The position numbers and the translations under genes were made by a program. This document shows, piece by piece, positions 10,010-21,514 of a DNA stretch of 64,000 nt. Numbering within the stretch: position 1 is the stretch's first letter; each line of letters begins with the position of its first letter. Source of the DNA: [Mycobacterium] crassicus (GTDB lineage Bacteria > Actinomycetota > Actinomycetes > Mycobacteriales > Mycobacteriaceae); assembly GCF_020181615.1 (NCBI RefSeq), contig NZ_CP084029.1, positions 3,299,963 to 3,363,962 of the forward strand, read 5' to 3'. The notes beneath the pieces are model-generated. The model saw only the letters and a program-made list of their open reading frames with translations. It did not search any database and was not told where the DNA came from.

Positions 10010-11062
10010 ATGTCACAACCGGAGATGACGCTTACCTCTGCCCAGGCCGATGCGTTGGGCCGTGAGTTCGATGCCATCAGGACGCGAGTGCTGGCCGACC
10101 TCGGAAAAAGGGACGCCGACTACATCCGTCGGGTGGTCCGGGTACAGCGCACCCTCGAAGTCGGCGGTCGCGCACTGATGTTCGCCGGCATCCGGCGACC
10201 CGCCTGGCTGGCGGGCGTCGCGATGCTCGCAGCGTCGAAGATCCTGGACAACTGGGAGATCGGGCACAACGTCATGCACGGCCAGTACGACTGGATGGGC
10301 GACCCGGCGCTGCACGGCCCCACCTTCGAATGGGACAGTGCCTGCCCGTCCGACCACTGGCGTTACGCCCACAACTACGTCCACCACACCTACACCAACA
10401 TCCTCGGAGTGGATCGCGACATCGGCTACGCCGTCCTGCGGGTGAAGGATGAGCAGCCCTGGGATCGGTTGAAGCTGCTCAACCCGGTCAACGCCCTGAT
10501 CGGGTTTGTGGTGTTCCAATACAGTTTGGCGGGCTACGAGCTGGAGATCGAGCGGATGCCGCACGAGATCACCATGGCCGACAAGCGTGACGTCCTGCGG
10601 GTGATCGTGCGCAAGGTCTTCCGCCAGGTGTTGAAGGATTACATCGCGTTCCCGCTGCTGGGCGGCCGAAACAGGCGGTTCGTGCTGACCGGCAACCTGG
10701 CAGCGAACATGATCCGCAACATGTGGACCTTCGCGATCACCTTCTGCGGGCATTTCCCGGACGGCGCCCGGCTGTTCACGATCGAGGAGGCCCGCGACGA
10801 GTCCCGCGGCATGTGGTACTACCGCCAGATCCTTGGTACGGCAAACATGAACGGCGGCAAATTCTTTCACATCTTGTCCGGAAACTTGTCGCACCAGATC
10901 GAGCACCACCTGTTCCCGGACCTGCCGGCGCACCGCTACGCCGAACTCGCCCCCGAAGTACGCGAGATCTGCGGACGCTACGGCATCCCGTACAACACCG
11001 GATCCATGCCGCGCCAGCTCGGCACGGTGCTGCGCAACATCTTCCGGCTGGCGTTTCCCTAA
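10010..11062 (+). CDS. Membrane acyl-CoA desaturase (DesA3-like)
   Basis: This 350-residue integral-membrane di-iron fatty acid desaturase carries the three histidine clusters HNVMH, HNYVHH and HQIEHH, which together bind the di-iron centre. Resemblance to DesA3 (Rv3229c, stearoyl-CoA delta-9 desaturase) is strong through the catalytic core (GHFPDGA, SGNLSHQIEHHLFPDLP). DesA3 has 427 residues as remembered; this protein stops just after the core (RLAFP) and lacks the basic C-terminal tail and terminal LAA of DesA3. It is therefore a short paralogue or a subfamily without that turnover signal. It ends 21 bp before the convergent sigma-factor gene. Confidence 0.92.
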   Translation: MSQPEMTLTSAQADALGREFDAIRTRVLADLGKRDADYIRRVVRVQRTLEVGGRALMFAGIRRPAWLAGVAMLAASKILDNWEIGHNVMHGQYDWMGDPALHGPTFEWDSACPSDHWRYAHNYVHHTYTNILGVDRDIGYAVLRVKDEQPWDRLKLLNPVNALIGFVVFQYSLAGYELEIERMPHEITMADKRDVLRVIVRKVFRQVLKDYIAFPLLGGRNRRFVLTGNLAANMIRNMWTFAITFCGHFPDGARLFTIEEARDESRGMWYYRQILGTANMNGGKFFHILSGNLSHQIEHHLFPDLPAHRYAELAPEVREICGRYGIPYNTGSMPRQLGTVLRNIFRLAFP

Positions 11063-11083
11063 GCCGGTTTCTGGCGGCGCCTG

Positions 11084-12262
11084 TCAACGCCTTCGACCGA
11101 GGTGCGCGCGCTCGGCAGGATCGGTGGTCAGATCGATCGCCCGGCGAAGGGCTGCGTCGGCTCCCGCCGAGTCACCGATCCGGCGTAGCAGATGCGCCCG
11201 CAGCACCCACGCGGGCTGCAGGCGAGCGGTTGCGTCGACGGTGTCGAGGCAGGCCAGACCCGCCGCGGCACCGTCGGTCTCGGCGATGACGGCGGCGAGC
11301 GCGACGCGGCCCCCGGCGGTGGGGGCGAGCACCTGCAGCGATTCGTGCAGTCGGCGCAGCGTCGCCCAGTCCGGCGGCGCCCCGGCGACGCGGGCGCAGT
11401 GCACGGCGTTGATGGCTGCCTCTAGTTGGAACGGCCCCACCGCGGACAGCCCGTGGGCGGCCCGCAGATGCCGGTGGCCCAGGACGATGAGGTGCTCGTC
11501 CCAGCGCGCGGGATCCTGGTCGGCGAGCGGGACGAACCGGCCCGCGTCGTCGAGTCGGGCCGGCAGCCTGGCACTGGACAGGCAGAGCAGCGCGGCCAGG
11601 CCATGCGCCTCGGCGACCCGCGGCATCGCCTCGGTGACCACCTCGGCCAGGCCGAGGATCAGGGCGTGCCGGTCCCGCGGCACCGTCGGCCATTCGATGC
11701 CGTATGCGCCGTACACGGCCTCCAGCACCGCCGCTGCTCGTTCCGGAGCGGCGTCGTCGGGGGGCTCGAACGGGATGCGATCCCGGCGAATCCGCTGCTT
11801 GGCGCGGACCAGCCGGCCCGCCATCGTGGTGGGCGGGATCAGGAACGCGAGGCCGATCCGCTCGGCCGGGTATCCGAGCACGGTGTTGAGCATCAGCGGT
11901 ACCCGCGCCGCCGGCGCGATGTCGGGGTGAGCGCAGAGCAACAGCAGGTCCAGCCGCCGGTCCCTGGCCTCCGGCTGTGCATCGACGACCTCGTGCTGGT
12001 CCGGGTCCAGCAGCACCGACGTGCGGTGGGCGGCCGACCGCCACCGATCGCGCTGACGGTTCCGGGCCACCGTGAGCAGCCAGGCGTCGGGATCGTCCGG
12101 GACCCCATCGACCGGCCACCGGGTCAGGGCGCGCTCGAAGGCATCGGCCAGCGCGTCCTGAGCGCCGGCGAGGTCGTGGGTGCGGGCGGCGAGCAGGGCC
12201 AGCAGGCGGCCGTGGGAACTGCGGGCGGCCGACTCCGCCCGCTCCCCCGCCTCGCCGGTCAT
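11084..12262 (-). CDS. ECF RNA polymerase sigma factor, ECF42 type
   Basis: This 392-residue sigma-70 family protein is much longer than ordinary ECF factors. Region 2 is seen in DALADAFERALTRWPVDGVP followed by WLLTVARNRQRDRWR, and region 4 in VLGYPAERIGLAFLIPPTTMAGRLVRAK. The remaining 200 residues are a helical, TPR-like extension with recurrent A-x-L-R motifs (VLRAHLLRRIG, AALRRAIDL). That architecture and coupling to a DGPF/YCII protein define group ECF42, which has no anti-sigma factor; the extension is thought to control activity. ATG 12262 overlaps the upstream stop (ATGA), which decides the start over a longer frame running to 12364. Confidence 0.9.
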   Translation of the reverse strand: MTGEAGERAESAARSSHGRLLALLAARTHDLAGAQDALADAFERALTRWPVDGVPDDPDAWLLTVARNRQRDRWRSAAHRTSVLLDPDQHEVVDAQPEARDRRLDLLLLCAHPDIAPAARVPLMLNTVLGYPAERIGLAFLIPPTTMAGRLVRAKQRIRRDRIPFEPPDDAAPERAAAVLEAVYGAYGIEWPTVPRDRHALILGLAEVVTEAMPRVAEAHGLAALLCLSSARLPARLDDAGRFVPLADQDPARWDEHLIVLGHRHLRAAHGLSAVGPFQLEAAINAVHCARVAGAPPDWATLRRLHESLQVLAPTAGGRVALAAVIAETDGAAAGLACLDTVDATARLQPAWVLRAHLLRRIGDSAGADAALRRAIDLTTDPAERAHLGRRR

Positions 12263-12645
12263 TCCGCGTTGCAGCCCGCCGACCAGACACCGTCCCGGAC
12301 GGTCGTCGCGGCGGGCCGGACCTCGATCACCGCGTACTGGGTGGCCGGGCACTTCTCCGCCCACGCGACGGCGGCATCACCGTCGGGCACATCGAGGATG
12401 AACACCCCGGCCAGTGCCTCGCGGGTGTCAGCGAACGGGCCGTCCTGGATCCGCAGCTCACCGTCGCGTCGGGTGACCGTGACGGTGCCCGACCGCGGGG
12501 CCAGGATGTCCGCGCCGACCAGCACACCGGCTGCGTGCAGGGCGGCGGTGTAGTCGGCCATGGCCCGTTTCATCTGAGTGATCGCCTCGTCAGAGACCTG
12601 CCCCGGCTCGGGCTCGGCGTTGGTCAGTAGCAGTGCGTAGTGCAT
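12259..12645 (-). CDS. YCII-related (DGPF domain) protein
   Basis: This 128-residue protein of the YCII/DGPF family has the diagnostic IQDGPFADTREALAGVFIL segment around residues 66-84. ATG 12645 is preceded by GAGGAGG at good spacing. It overlaps the ECF42 sigma gene by 4 bp, so the two are translationally coupled. In ECF42 systems of other actinobacteria the DGPF genes are typical neighbours and targets; their biochemical function is unknown. A ferredoxin-like alpha/beta barrel fold is expected from the family. Confidence 0.88.
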   Translation of the reverse strand: MHYALLLTNAEPEPGQVSDEAITQMKRAMADYTAALHAAGVLVGADILAPRSGTVTVTRRDGELRIQDGPFADTREALAGVFILDVPDGDAAVAWAEKCPATQYAVIEVRPAATTVRDGVWSAGCNAE

Positions 12646-12758
12646 GGTTCCTCCTCGGCTACCAGGGTGCCCCGGTATGGGACATCGTGATGACGATCGG
12701 ACGATCCCGAGATCGACAGCAGGCGGGAGGAACGAGACGGCAGGGAGTCGGGCGGGCC

Positions 12759-13753
12759 TCAGCCCGGCTGGCGCAGCGGAAGGCCGGCGGCTCGGTAGAT
12801 CGCGTCGATCACGGTCATGTTCTCGATCGCATCCTCCGGCGTCGTGCGCACCGGCACGCCGCGCAGTACGGCGTCGGCGAACGCATCGAGTTGGTAGGCA
12901 TAGGAGGCCTTGTGGTCGAACCGCTCGACACGCCTGCCCCGCTGCGAGCGGACCCGGAGTCGATGAAAGTACTGCGGCATCAGCGGGTTGAGCGCCCGCA
13001 GCTCGCCGCGGTCGCCGATCACCCGGGCACTGACCTGCAGCAGGTTCGACGACCACAGCGAACAGCTGATGGCACCGGTGTGCCCGGCCGGGAACCGCAA
13101 CTGTGCCGTCATAGTCCGATCAATCGACGGGCCTCGCAGTTTCGCTTGGGCGGCAATGACTTCCGGGGTACCGCCGCCGAACGTGCGGAGCATGTGGATC
13201 GGATAGCAGCCGGCGTCCATCAGCGCGCCGCCGGCGAGCGAGTACTGGTAGCGGATGTCGGAGGACCGGGGCACCGGGAAGCTCAGGGCGGCCTCCACCC
13301 GCTGCAGTGTGCCCAGCTCCCCCGAGGCGATGATCTCCTCGATGCGCAGGGTCATCGGGTGATAGCGGTAGTGAAACGCCTCCATGACCACCCGGTCGCT
13401 CTGCGCCGTCGCCTCGGCGACCTCCCGAGCCTCGCCGGCGTTGGCGGTGAACGGCTTCTCGCAGAGCACATGCTTGCCGGCGGCCACCGCGGCCAGGGTC
13501 CATCGCCCGTGCAGGTTGTTGGGCAGCGGGATGTAGACGGCGTCGATGTCCGGATCGGCGATCAGCGCGTCGTAGCTGTCATGCACCCGGGCGATGCCGT
13601 GCTTGGCGGCGAAGGCACGCGCCCGGCCGGGGTCGCGGGCCGCGACCGCGCTCACTTCGACCTCGGAGTTGTCGGCGGTAGGTTTGATCAGCGAGTCCGG
13701 GGTGATCCGCGCGGCGCCGAGCACACCGATGCGCAGCCTGGACGTGGACTCGC

Positions 13754-13757
<4 letters not shown>
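12759..13757 (-). CDS. Gfo/Idh/MocA-family oxidoreductase
   Basis: This 332-residue NAD(P)-dependent dehydrogenase has an N-terminal Rossmann domain (RIGVLGAARITPDSLI at residues 8-23) and the catalytic-domain hallmark CEKPF near residue 100. The C-terminal half is the Gfo/Idh beta-sheet domain (GGALMDAGCYPIHMLR). These enzymes oxidise or reduce sugars, cyclitols or trans-dihydrodiols; the substrate cannot be deduced. Its ATG overlaps the stop of the PIG-L deacetylase gene (ATGA), so it is the third gene of the TetR, PIG-L, Gfo/Idh unit. Confidence 0.9.
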
Positions 13758-16236
<2,479 letters not shown>

Positions 16237-16237
<1 letters not shown>

Positions 16238-17379
16238 TGCTGGGGCCCCTTGACGAATTCCCGGTTCACCAACTCCCGCAACCGATCGCCTGGCCCGGCT
16301 CCTCGGACCGCAACTTCTACGACCGCTGCTATTTGAATGCCCATGACCGCACCGGGGACATCTTCTTGATCACGGGGTGCGGCTACTACCCCAACCTCGG
16401 CGTGAAAGACGCCTACGTGCTGGTTGCCCGCCGCGGGGGCGGCAAATACGGCTCCGGCAGCGACACCCAGACCGCGGTGCATCTGTCCGACGCCATCGAC
16501 CAGGACCGGCTCAACCAGCGCATCGGCGCCTACCGCATCGAGGTCACCGATCCGCTGCGCAGCCTGCGGGTGGTCATGGATGAGACCGACGGCATCGCGC
16601 TCGACCTGCGCTGGGAGGGCCTGTTCGACCCGGTGCAGGAGCAGCGGCACATTCTTCGTACCGGCACCCGGGTGACCCTGGACGCGCAGCGCTTCGCCCA
16701 ACTGGGCTCTTGGAGTGGGCAGATCGTGGTCGACGGCGAGGAGATCACCGTCGACCCGTCTGTCTGGATCGGATCACGCGACCGTTCCTGGGGAATCCGC
16801 CCGGTCGGCGAACGCGAACCGGCCGGCCGACCCGCCGACCCGCCGTTCGAAGGCATGTGGTGGCTGTACCTGCCGATGGCGTTCGAGGACTTCGCGGTGG
16901 TGATGATCATCCAGGAGGAACCCGACGGGTTCCGCTCGCTCAACGACTGCACCCGGATCTGGCGCGACGGCCGCGTCGAACAGCTGGGCTGGCCGCGGAT
17001 CTCCACCCGCTACCGCGCCGGCACCCGCATCGCCACCGGCGCCACCATCGAGACCACCCGCCCGGACGGCACCCCGGTCGTTCTCGAGGTGGAATCCAAA
17101 CTGCCGGTACCGATTCACGTCGGGGGCGGTTACGGCGGCGACGTCGACTGGCTGCACGGCGAGTGGAAGGGCGAGAAGTTCACCGAGCGCCTGACCTACG
17201 ACATGACCGATCCGGGCATCGTCGGGCGCACCAGCTTCGGAATGATCGACCACGTGGGGCGTGCGATGTGCCGCGACGGCGACGGCGCCCCGGTCGAGGG
17301 CTGGGGCCTCTACGAGCACGGTGTGCTGGGCCGGCACGACCCGACGGGCTTCCCCGACTGGGTCGCCATGGCGCCCTAG
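16237..17379 (+). CDS. Conserved mycobacterial protein (Rv3169-like)
   Basis: This 380-residue soluble protein, rich in aromatic residues and beta-strand-like segments, starts at the ATG that overlaps the previous stop. No catalytic motif is recognised with confidence. Notable segments are GYYPNLGVKDAYVLVARR, DRSWGIRPVGEREPAG and EGMWWLYLPMAFEDFA. The DRSWG motif and strand pattern resemble lipocalin-like two-domain proteins of the AttH/CrtC type, which suggests binding of a hydrophobic ligand; that is inference. The fixed pairing with the Rv3168-like gene in mycobacteria points to a shared job. Confidence 0.8.
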
Positions 17380-17399
17380 CGCGAAGCGGGTCGCCCCGG

Positions 17400-18398
17400 T
17401 CAGATCAGCTCGCGCACGATTGCCCCGACCAGCGCCGGGGCGATCGGCGCCGCCTGATAGACGCAGACGGTGTCGGAGATTCCCTCGACCCGATCACGGA
17501 TGTGGGCGGCCACCTGCGCCGGGGTGCCGCACGCGGCGATGGTGTGCAACACCTCGTCGTCGATCATCTCGCCCATCTGCGCCCAGCGGCCCTGCTTGGA
17601 CAGCGCGTTGAGTTCGGGCTGCAGGTCCTGCCAACCGTGCGCGGCCAGCACCGGGGCGTACGCGGGCGTGGATGCGTAGAAACCCAGCAGCATTCGGGTG
17701 GCGGCTTCGGCGGTCTGCCGCTCGGCGTCGGTGGCGCCGGTGGCCACGATGATTTCCGGCACCACGGCGAACTCTTCAGCGGCACGCCCCGCCCGCGTAA
17801 GCCCGTCCTGCACCGCGGACATGGTGTTCTGGTGCAGATATCGCTTGGTGGAGAACGGCATCACCAACAGCCCGTCGGCGTGCTCGGCGGCGGCCCGGGT
17901 CAGCCGCGGGCCCAGCGCGCCGACGTAGATCGGTGGGGCGCCGTACGGGTTGGGACCAGGACTGAAGGTCGGGGTCATTAGCGTGTGCCGGTAGTAGTCG
18001 CCGCGAAAATCCAAGCGCGCACCGGTGTTCCAGGAGTCGAAGATCGCCCGCAGCGCCGCGACCAGTTCGATCATCCGGTCCACCGGGTGGTCGAAGTCGG
18101 CACCGAACCGCTTCTCGATCTGGGCGCGGATCTGGGTGCCCAAGCCCAAGACGAATCGTCCGCCGCTGAGCAGCTGATGGTCGTTGGCCTGGTGAGCCAG
18201 ATGAATCGGGTTGCGTGGGAATGCGATCGCGACGTTGGTCATCAGGTCCAGGCCGCCCACCCCGGCCGCCAACGTCAGCGGCGCGAACACGTCGTGCGGG
18301 CCCTCGAAGGTGAAGACGCCGCTGACGCCGGCGTCGCGCAACTCACGGGCCTGGTCGACGACACCGGTCAGCCCGCTCAGGGCGGTAAGGACCCGCAC
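17400..18398 (-). CDS. LLM-class F420-dependent oxidoreductase
   Basis: This 332-residue luciferase-like TIM-barrel enzyme, probably coenzyme F420-dependent as is usual for mycobacterial members, shows GGLDLMTNVAIAFPRNPIHLAHQA, LLSGGRFVLGLGTQI and PPIYVGALGPRLTRAAAEHADGLLV, all typical of the family. Start is GTG 18398. It follows the alpha/beta hydrolase gene by 5 bp on the same strand, so they form an operon. It converges with the Rv3169-like gene with 20 bp between stops. Substrate unknown. Confidence 0.88.
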   Translation of the reverse strand: MRVLTALSGLTGVVDQARELRDAGVSGVFTFEGPHDVFAPLTLAAGVGGLDLMTNVAIAFPRNPIHLAHQANDHQLLSGGRFVLGLGTQIRAQIEKRFGADFDHPVDRMIELVAALRAIFDSWNTGARLDFRGDYYRHTLMTPTFSPGPNPYGAPPIYVGALGPRLTRAAAEHADGLLVMPFSTKRYLHQNTMSAVQDGLTRAGRAAEEFAVVPEIIVATGATDAERQTAEAATRMLLGFYASTPAYAPVLAAHGWQDLQPELNALSKQGRWAQMGEMIDDEVLHTIAACGTPAQVAAHIRDRVEGISDTVCVYQAAPIAPALVGAIVRELI

Positions 18399-18403
18399 CG
18401 CTG

Positions 18404-19384
18404 CTACGAACCGACTTCGAGCTCGGCCACGCCGCCGGCCGAGCCGGTGACCAGTGCTACCAGGTCGCGCAGTTCGCGGTTAACCGCGGCGGGGTGCTCG
18501 AGGATCGAGCAGTGGCCCCCGCTCATCTCGACGAACTTGGCGATATTGGGTGCGACCGAGGCGATCCGCTGTGACGCGACGATCGGCAGCAGCCGGTCGC
18601 GGGTACTGCCGATGACCAGGGTGGGCACCGTCAGCCCCTCCAGGTTGATGTGCGACGGACCAAGCGAGTCGACCAGGACCCGTACCCAGTGGCCACGGCT
18701 GGCCGACGGAGTCTTGGCAAACAAGTCGCAGATCAGCGATGACACAGCAGGATCGGCCTCACCGCCAACCGCAAGCATGTGGACGAACTGCCGGACCGCC
18801 AGGTTCGCCGGCCCGACGATCGGGACGCTGCCGAACGTCAGCAGCGCCCGGCGCGCAGCCTGAACCCGGACCTGCTGTATCGGCGGCGGCACCTGGAACA
18901 GCTTGACGTGCTGCAGCAGGTCACCGGTGGTGGTGTTGATCAGGGCGACCGCGTCGGCGCGCTGCTCGACCCGGTGCCGGTACCGATCCGACCATGCGCT
19001 GATGGCGATGCCACCCATCGAGTGCCCGGCGATGACGGCCCGCTCCCCCGGCTGCAGGGTGGCTTCGAGCACCGAGTCGAGATCGGACGCCAGATGGGTC
19101 AGGCTGTAGCCGCCGCGCTTGGGCACGCCACTGCGGCCGTGGCCGCGATGGTCGTAGGCGATCACCCGGAAATCAGAAGTCAGATCGGCGATCTGGTGTC
19201 CCCAGACCCGGATGGCACAGGTGATTCCGTGTGCCAGCACGATCGGATAGCCATCTTTTGGCCCGAAGACCTGGGTGTGTAGTCGGGTTCCGTCAGCGGC
19301 CTGAACCGCGATGGTGCGCCCTGGCGGCAACGCCGCCGGGTTCTTGTCGGCACGAACCTGCCGACTGGACCTTGGAGAACTCAT
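18404..19384 (-). CDS. Alpha/beta-fold hydrolase
   Basis: This 326-residue serine hydrolase has a nucleophile elbow GHSMGG in VIAGHSMGGIAIS, an oxyanion-region HGITCAIRVWGHQ, and a late histidine in SGGHCSILEHP. An acid is likely in VIGSTRDRLLP. ATG 19384 is chosen because GAGGTG lies 5 bp upstream; a GTG at 19390 lacks a suitable site. A short polar N-terminus with no signal peptide suggests a cytosolic enzyme, possibly an esterase, epoxide hydrolase-like or C-C hydrolase. It is first in a two-gene operon with the LLM oxidoreductase and divergent from the quinone oxidoreductase. Confidence 0.88.
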   Translation of the reverse strand: MSSPRSSRQVRADKNPAALPPGRTIAVQAADGTRLHTQVFGPKDGYPIVLAHGITCAIRVWGHQIADLTSDFRVIAYDHRGHGRSGVPKRGGYSLTHLASDLDSVLEATLQPGERAVIAGHSMGGIAISAWSDRYRHRVEQRADAVALINTTTGDLLQHVKLFQVPPPIQQVRVQAARRALLTFGSVPIVGPANLAVRQFVHMLAVGGEADPAVSSLICDLFAKTPSASRGHWVRVLVDSLGPSHINLEGLTVPTLVIGSTRDRLLPIVASQRIASVAPNIAKFVEMSGGHCSILEHPAAVNRELRDLVALVTGSAGGVAELEVGS

Positions 19385-19489
19385 TGCCACCTCATAGGAG
19401 ATGCGGCCACGCTGCCGCCTCGTGAGTGTACGCCCGGTGGGCTAGGTTTTTCGGTAGCCACTGATCTCCAGCTGACGAAGGGGCCACCC

Positions 19490-20464
19490 ATGCGCGCGGT
19501 ACAGATATCCCAGCTCGACGGACCGGCAGCTGCCCGGGTGGTCGACCTCGACGAGCCCGCCGGCGACGGTGCCGTGGTCATCGAGGTGCATGCCGCCGGC
19601 GTCGCGTTTCCCGACGTGCTGCAGTCCCGCGGGCTCTACCAGTACAAGCCCGAGATGCCTTTCGTCCCAGGCGGGGAGGCCGCCGGTGTGGTGCGCAGCG
19701 CCCCGCCCGGCGCCCATGTCCGCGCCGGTGACCGGGTAGCGGCGCTGACCATGCTCAACGGGGCGATGGCGCAGGTGATCGCGCTGCCCGCCGAGCAGGT
19801 GTTCAAGCTGCCCGACACGGTGTCGTTCGAGGCCGGGGCGGGGCTGCTGTTCAACGACCTCACCGTGCTGTTCGCGCTGACCACTCGCGCCGGGCTGTCG
19901 CAGGGCCAGACGGTGCTGGTGCACGGCGCTGCCGGAGGCATCGGCACCTCAACGCTGCGGCTGGCCGGTCCGCTGGGCGCGTCACGGGTGATCGCGGTGG
20001 TCTCCACCCCTGCCAAAGCCGAGATCGCCAGGGCCGCCGGCGCCACCGACACGGTGCTGGCCGACGGGTTCCGCGAGGCGGTGTCCGAGCTGACCGGCAA
20101 ACGCGGCGTGGACCTGGTGCTCGACCCGGTGGGCGGTGACCGGTTCACCGACTCACTGCGGTCGCTGGCGCCCGGCGGGAAGCTGTTGGTGGTGGGTTTC
20201 ACCGGCGGTGAGATTCCCACGGTGAAGGTGAATCGGCTGCTGCTCAACAACGTCGACGTCGTCGGCGTGGGCTGGGGTGCCTGGGTGATGTCGCATCCGG
20301 GTGAACTGGAGCGGCAGTGGGCGACGCTGGAGCCGTTGCTGGCATCCGGTGCGGTGGCCGCTCCCCAACCGGACGTGTTCGGCCTGGAACAGGCGGCCGA
20401 TGCGTTGGCGGCGCTGGAGAACCGCACCGCGGCAGGCAAGGTCGTGCTGCGAATGCGCGACTAG
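19490..20464 (+). CDS. NADPH:quinone oxidoreductase (zinc-less MDR family)
   Basis: This 324-residue medium-chain reductase of the quinone oxidoreductase type has a GroES-like N-domain (GVAFPDVLQSRGLYQYKP, PGGEAAGVV) and a Rossmann domain with VHGAAGGIGTSTLRLA around residues 144-159. No structural-zinc cysteine set is present, as expected for QOR. AAGGGG precedes ATG 19490 by 8 bp. The next gene starts 9 bp after the stop, so they are co-transcribed. Substrates may be quinones or enones. Confidence 0.9.
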   Translation: MRAVQISQLDGPAAARVVDLDEPAGDGAVVIEVHAAGVAFPDVLQSRGLYQYKPEMPFVPGGEAAGVVRSAPPGAHVRAGDRVAALTMLNGAMAQVIALPAEQVFKLPDTVSFEAGAGLLFNDLTVLFALTTRAGLSQGQTVLVHGAAGGIGTSTLRLAGPLGASRVIAVVSTPAKAEIARAAGATDTVLADGFREAVSELTGKRGVDLVLDPVGGDRFTDSLRSLAPGGKLLVVGFTGGEIPTVKVNRLLLNNVDVVGVGWGAWVMSHPGELERQWATLEPLLASGAVAAPQPDVFGLEQAADALAALENRTAAGKVVLRMRD

Positions 20465-20473
20465 GGGCATCAG

Positions 20474-21292
20474 ATGCAGAATCGTTCTCCGCACGATGCC
20501 GCCGCACTACTTGACGCCGTAGAGCAGTCACCGAAAGCCGTCGCGGTACACGACAAGTCGGCTTGGGTCGGGCTCTTCGCGCCCGACGGGCAGGTGAACG
20601 ACCCGGTGGGGTCGACGCCCCATGTCGGCGCGGCTGCCATCGGGCGCTTCTTCGACACCTTCATCGCACCGAACTCCATCGAGTTCGACGTGCAGCACGA
20701 TGTGGTCGCGGGCATGTCCGTGCTGCGAGACCTCACGGTGTACACCACGATGTCGACGGGTGTCACCATGCGCATCCCGATGCATCTGCGATATGACCTC
20801 ATCGCGGAAGGACCGGACAGCTCGCCGAGAATCCAGCGATTGTTCGCTCACTGGGAGCTACAGACGATGATCGGCCAGCTGCTGCGTTCCGGTGGCCGTG
20901 GTCTGCTGGCCTCGGTGATTCTGGGCCCGCAGCTGATTCGTCACCAAGGGCTTTCTGGCTGCGCCGGATTCCTGCGCGGCCTGGCCGGGGTACGCAAGCG
21001 CGGAAAGGCTCGGGTCGTCGAACTTGTCGGGGCACTGGCGCAGGCTGAAACGGCCACGGTTTCGTCACTTCTGGCTCCGAACGCCACGCTGAGCGCCGAC
21101 GGCGTGTCGGAGACTTCGGTTGCCGAATTCGTCTCAACGGCACAGCATCTGGAGGTTGAAAAGCTCCTTTCCGCAGGACGGACGGTCTCTGCGACCGTGC
21201 ATCTGGACGGCAGGCGCGGGGTGGGATTGTTCGAGTTCTCTCGCAACGCCGCTGACCGGGGCGCGATTTCCGCTGTCCGCCTCTACATCTGA
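20474..21292 (+). CDS. NTF2-like (SnoaL / ketosteroid isomerase fold) protein
   Basis: This 272-residue protein appears to hold two NTF2-like halves. The first (about residues 10-130) has the family look with KSAWVGLFAPDGQVNDPVGS and a ring of hydrophobic strands. The second (about residues 165-272) includes LAQAETATVSSLLAPNATLSADG. Such folds host isomerases, dehydratases and hydroxylases or act as binding proteins; catalytic residues cannot be assigned. It follows the quinone oxidoreductase by 9 bp and is likely in the same transcript. Confidence 0.72.
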   Translation: MQNRSPHDAAALLDAVEQSPKAVAVHDKSAWVGLFAPDGQVNDPVGSTPHVGAAAIGRFFDTFIAPNSIEFDVQHDVVAGMSVLRDLTVYTTMSTGVTMRIPMHLRYDLIAEGPDSSPRIQRLFAHWELQTMIGQLLRSGGRGLLASVILGPQLIRHQGLSGCAGFLRGLAGVRKRGKARVVELVGALAQAETATVSSLLAPNATLSADGVSETSVAEFVSTAQHLEVEKLLSAGRTVSATVHLDGRRGVGLFEFSRNAADRGAISAVRLYI

Positions 21293-21455
21293 GTTCAGTG
21301 GCTACAAGATTCCGGGGATGATCGCCGTGCGGTTGGGCGGGTGGCGAAACCATCTGCGACGGTGCTCCGGCGGGCGGCCGAACATCGCGCACATCGGGTA
21401 TCCGACCAACGGAATTGTCATCCAGGCAAGCGTATTTCGCCGTTCAGCGGATCTA

Positions 21456-21475
21456 GCGTTCGGCAGGCCGAACGC
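21456..21475. terminator. Candidate bidirectional terminator between convergent genes
   Basis: A perfect 8-bp stem GCGTTCGG / CCGAACGC with a CAGG loop lies in the 222-bp gap between the convergent NTF2-like and MPT51-like genes. It lacks a T-tract, as many mycobacterial hairpin terminators do. The rest of the gap (21293-21514) shows no convincing gene. Confidence 0.5.
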
Positions 21476-21514
21476 ACCTCGCCCCGACCGGACCCGTCCC
21501 GGATTGTTCAGAGG

